A DNA stretch of 64,000 nt. Source: Rapana venosa. Lineage: Eukaryota; Mollusca; Gastropoda; Neogastropoda; Muricidae. The stretch lies in contig CM054140.1 in NCBI GenBank assembly GCA_028751875.1, forward strand, positions 24,474,586-24,538,585, written 5' to 3'. The translations under genes and the position numbers were made by a program. The notes under the pieces were generated by a model. That model was not told where the DNA came from and searched no databases. It saw only the letters and a list, made by a program, of their open reading frames with translations. Below are positions 60,306 to 64,000 of the stretch, one piece after another; within the stretch, counting starts at the first letter, position 1, and every line of letters starts with the position of its first letter.

Positions 60306-63300
60306 ACTGAAATGCAATCTGTTTTTCCAGAAAGGTAGCAAGGCATTGAAATCTCCACCAATAAGCCATTGTTCTTTCGTTATCGGAGGGATTATGGATC
60401 CAATTCTGTGTTTAGGTTGTTAGGTCCCTTTTGGTAAAATAAAGAAACTTGATATTTAAGATTTAATTTTTGGTAATTTAGAACTTGAGCACGTTGTGCA
60501 CATGAAAGTGTGTAGATCGGGGATGTCCTAGTGAATTGGTGAAGATTTCACACTGTATTCTATTTCGCTTCTTTAATGTAAATAGCTGCATTAATCTTTG
60601 TTTTTAGACCCTCTACTTTTGAAGTTAGGGTGGTGTATAGTTTCCCTTGGTATGATCTGGGGCATCTTATTTTGTTTCACATTTAGAGAATTGTAAAAAT
60701 AAAGAGCGTGTTGTAATACATTTTTTGAAAGGTGGTTGTATCAATAGTGCCAGGTTTGTGTGGAAATTGATTCTTGCGCATTCCACTGCATTATTTTTTA
60801 ATTGTGAGCTGCTTTTTTCTTAAATGACATGTGTTAAAGTAGGTTAGTGGAAAATATGGTTCGAAAAATACAACAGACTTTGAAATGTGTCAGAGAAGCA
60901 AAAGCTAGGTTAATGATGTGTAAAGACATAATCCGGCCAAGTCTTCTTGGGTATTTTAGAAAACCAGATTTTTTAAGGGTGAGGTGTAGGATGATGGGTG
61001 TGAATATCGGTGTGTTGTTTGTTAAGTCTGAATGTATGATACAAGGAAATAAAAAACAAAACCCAGATCTAGAACTATGAAATAATAACTGAAATATGTA
61101 TATAAAACAGGAAATAAGGAGAAAGAAATAACTTAATATATCTCTAGAAAATAGAAAGGCTGATTCTACAGTTGTAAGAAACAATGTTGTACAAAGAAAC
61201 ACCACTCACACAGGGGAAATGAGGGAGGGCAAAGAGTATCCAAAATAATAAGATTAAATGTGCGTCTCAAATGAAACGTTTGCTTGGTACACTGTGCAGT
61301 AGTTATGTTGAAAAAACAGAGTTTATGCAATTAATACACGCCTACATGATTAGATTTATGAAGCTTTGGAACTGTTGGATATTTTCAAAAATAACTACTC
61401 AGTTTGCTTGATGACTGAAAATAGTGGGAACATATACATATTCAGTCATAGTTAGACAATGTGTATAACGGTTCCGCCATGGATTTGATATTTCTGCGGC
61501 GTCCCTGTGGTAGAAAGAAGGTTGTCTCTGTGTAGGTAGTAGTGTCGTCGTTTGTCGGTCTCGGGAGCTCCGCAAATAATGTACTGTAATGTGTCTGCGA
61601 TGTTGTGGCGAGGAAGAGAGGCACTTTCTGAGGTGGGTGGATGTTTGTCCTTTCGGTGAAGTCTCACACTTGTCCTAAAGTTTGTCATGGGGCACGATGG
61701 ATACTAGAGAATTATCGTAAGGTTAGGTGAGAGATCAAAGCGTTGAATTTTAAATTTTCTTTGGATTTCTAATTGAGCTTCTGCAGGTTGTGCTGCTTTG
61801 CTGATAATCATTTTTGTTTGGGGAAGTCTCGTTTGTGATGCTTTTAACGTGGCCAAAAGGGATTTGTAAACACGTAGGGGATCTTTCAGCTTCAAGATCA
61901 TTGATCCGCAGTGGTCGGGATGGCATGGGTGCTGGTCAGTCTTGAACAGGTGGATGTGCACGGGCCCTCTTCAAGCTTGTCTGTGTGTTGTTGGCACTTG
62001 TTGGTGAAGGCGCGTGATGCCTGTGTATGACGCCAAAGTCTTCTCTAGTTTTCCACGACTTCATCACAGAGAATCTTGAATAAGGACACACACAGGCAGA
62101 TTCCTCGGTGTTGTTCGTTGTGTTCGTGTACACAATCTTGCTGAGTTGTGAAGGACATTACGTCATTTACTTTTTTTGATGTATTTTGAGTGGTTGGCTT
62201 GACGTTTATCTTTTTGTTCGTTTTGTCGCTGCGCGCGCGCGGATTGTGTGCTTTTGTGAATCTTTAATTTTCTTTTTGTAGATAATGCTATGATTGAAAC
62301 CTGTTTGGCTGTATAAACTGTGTAGTTTTAAGAGCATCGCATATGATTACATTATTTTGTATCTTGTCTTGTGGGTTAGTTTGGGTGGAATGTCAGAAAT
62401 GACTCTTTTTTTTGATCTCGAATGCTCTTTCTGTTTCAGATCGGGTTTATTATTCTGTAGTCATGTTGAACGTGTCTCTTCAAGTGATGTGCGTCTGTGC
62501 ACACAACATTTGATGATTCCATAGTTCATCTGATTTTAGCACTGACCCTCTGCTATGTGTTCAATGTCGAAATATTTGGGACGAGTGGTGTTGGAGGGTA
62601 GGATAGCTGATAGTAAACACTGTTCGTTTTTCTACTACAGTAGATCGCTGATCTGTTTGGTCTTCCTTTGACACGATCATTGTCGTGTTCAGGCTCCTCT
62701 CCCCGTCTAGCGCGCTTATGTAAGTGGATGACTTGCTTTCACAGCAACTTACGAGCTTGTCGGTTTGTGTGCCATTGTTGGTAGATGCTCTCCATGCTCG
62801 CTTGTTCTTGTCATGTTGTTGAGTTATTTTTACTAAACACTCCTGGCAGTTTAAAAATTAGTGTCTGGCATTATCGCGCCATCTGATGGATTTTTCGTGA
62901 CTGTGTGTGTGTGTGTGTGTGTGTATGTGTTCGTGTGTGTATGTGTGAGTGTGTTTGTGTGTGTGATGTTGATGTGACGTGAGTGTGTTGTGTGTTGTTG
63001 TGTGTGTGTGTGTGAGTGTGATTTGAGTGAGTGAGTGTGTTAGCTTTTGTGTGTTGTGTGTTAACTGTTGCTTTTGTCTAACTGGTGTTTAAGAGACTTT
63101 CGTTCAATTGTTGGCTGAACTCTGGTTCTCCTAAGTCACCTTACCAGATTTTGTTTGAAATATAATTGAATTAATTTTTGAACAGCTCAGCAACTGGTGG
63201 GGGGTTTTTATCCATATCAACGATATGTCGTGCTAGCACGTACATGTGGTAGCAGTCAATGAAAAGATATATATTAAATAACAACTCTGGTTATGGCGAA

Positions 63301-64000
63301 AGTTGAAAAGAGCCACTCCGAACATTAGCAGGAGAAGTCCACGATGTTTGACCCAATCCGAAGATAAAATTTTTAAAAATTTTTTATATTCTCTGTTATT
63401 CAGGGATATGGAATATGCTTAAGTGCTTTTTTTACATACCAGTCCCGTGTGTATCGTGATGTTGTGTGTGAATTCTGTAGTTGTGTTTCCCACGGCACAG
63501 ACATTGGCCTTCTTCATACGAAAAGCGTTCAGGATAGGAGATTTAAGTTTTTTGTGCTGTGTGATAAATTTTTGCGCAAGATGTATGCTGCTACGGGAAA
63601 TCAGCAAAGTGAAGGTGTATCAAAGTCCATTGATATCCGTGTGAGGTGGAATGATGCATTTCAAGTTGAACGCTAGACTTTTAAAAAAAAGGTGGTGTTT
63701 TTTTGTGTACAAATACGTATGGGTGTATTTCTACACAAAGGGTTTAGACTAGGGGGGAGAACAAGTTTTTTAGTCTCTTGTTCGAGCTCCGACGCTGTGT
63801 ATGACATAGATACCTGTCGTTGTTATGACTACACAGTAAATGTCGAACATGCTAACAACAATAAGACAGTAACAACAACAGTATGTTGACTAGGATATTG
63901 TATTGTATGCATAGTATTGCATTGTTGATTGCTAAGTCTTGTATTGTATTGCATTGCTTTGCTTAGCATTGTATTGTGTTGTGGTGTATTGTATTGTTAT
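60248..64000 (+). repeat. Perfect long duplication, copy 2 (runs off the window)
   Basis: Matches 43,864-47,616 with constant offset 16,384. It includes the same GT tract (62,902-63,064), SINE A fragment (63,414-63,599) and start of the SINE B tail (from about 63,899). The true right end is outside the window. Confidence 0.95.

Overview
The window is animal nuclear DNA, most probably from a marine gastropod mollusc. This is inferred from several tRNA-headed SINE families of the mollusc/caenogastropod kind, from RTE-, CR1/L2- and RNase H-bearing non-LTR retrotransposon relics, and from very abundant (GT)n, (CT)n and homopolymer tracts. I recognise no intact host gene, rRNA or functional tRNA. 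Almost everything is repeat. A 500-base run of N and large stretches of indel-rich sequence show that this is a long-read draft assembly, so any claim that depends on length or reading frame is provisional.

Layout. 1-13.05 kb: retroelement relics, SINEs and microsatellites. The best-resolved structures are an RNase H-bearing non-LTR element interrupted by an RTE-like 3' end inside a 9-bp target-site duplication, and a CR1/L2-like element interrupted by an 891-bp, poly(A)-tailed, tRNA-headed retroposon inside a 13-bp target-site duplication. 13.05-13.55 kb: sequencing gap. 13.58-43.86 kb: a huge array built on the decamer TTACAGTGTA, with higher-order phrases that keep the 10-bp register. It is interrupted by a non-LTR element in a textbook twin-priming (5'-inverted) configuration (14.58-16.75 kb), by a badly degraded consensus (34.8-37.8 kb), and by an island holding a CR1/Rex1-like reverse transcriptase remnant plus a SINE (38.03-41.1 kb). 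43.86-64.0 kb: repeat-rich intergenic DNA whose first 3,753 bases recur perfectly from 60,248 to the window end, 16,384 bases further on. In between lie several SINEs, another RTE-like 3' end, CR1/L2-like tails, minisatellites and a G-rich, quadruplex-prone tract.

How the parts relate: every recognisable coding fragment belongs to target-primed retrotransposons (endonuclease, reverse transcriptase, RNase H). The SINEs are their non-autonomous dependants, and none looks active. No new protein-based system is visible. The items most worth following up are the decamer satellite and its higher-order organisation, the long tRNA-headed retroposon, a dispersed repeat that carries its own microsatellite core, and the question of whether the two ~16.3-kb-spaced duplications are real or assembly artefacts.
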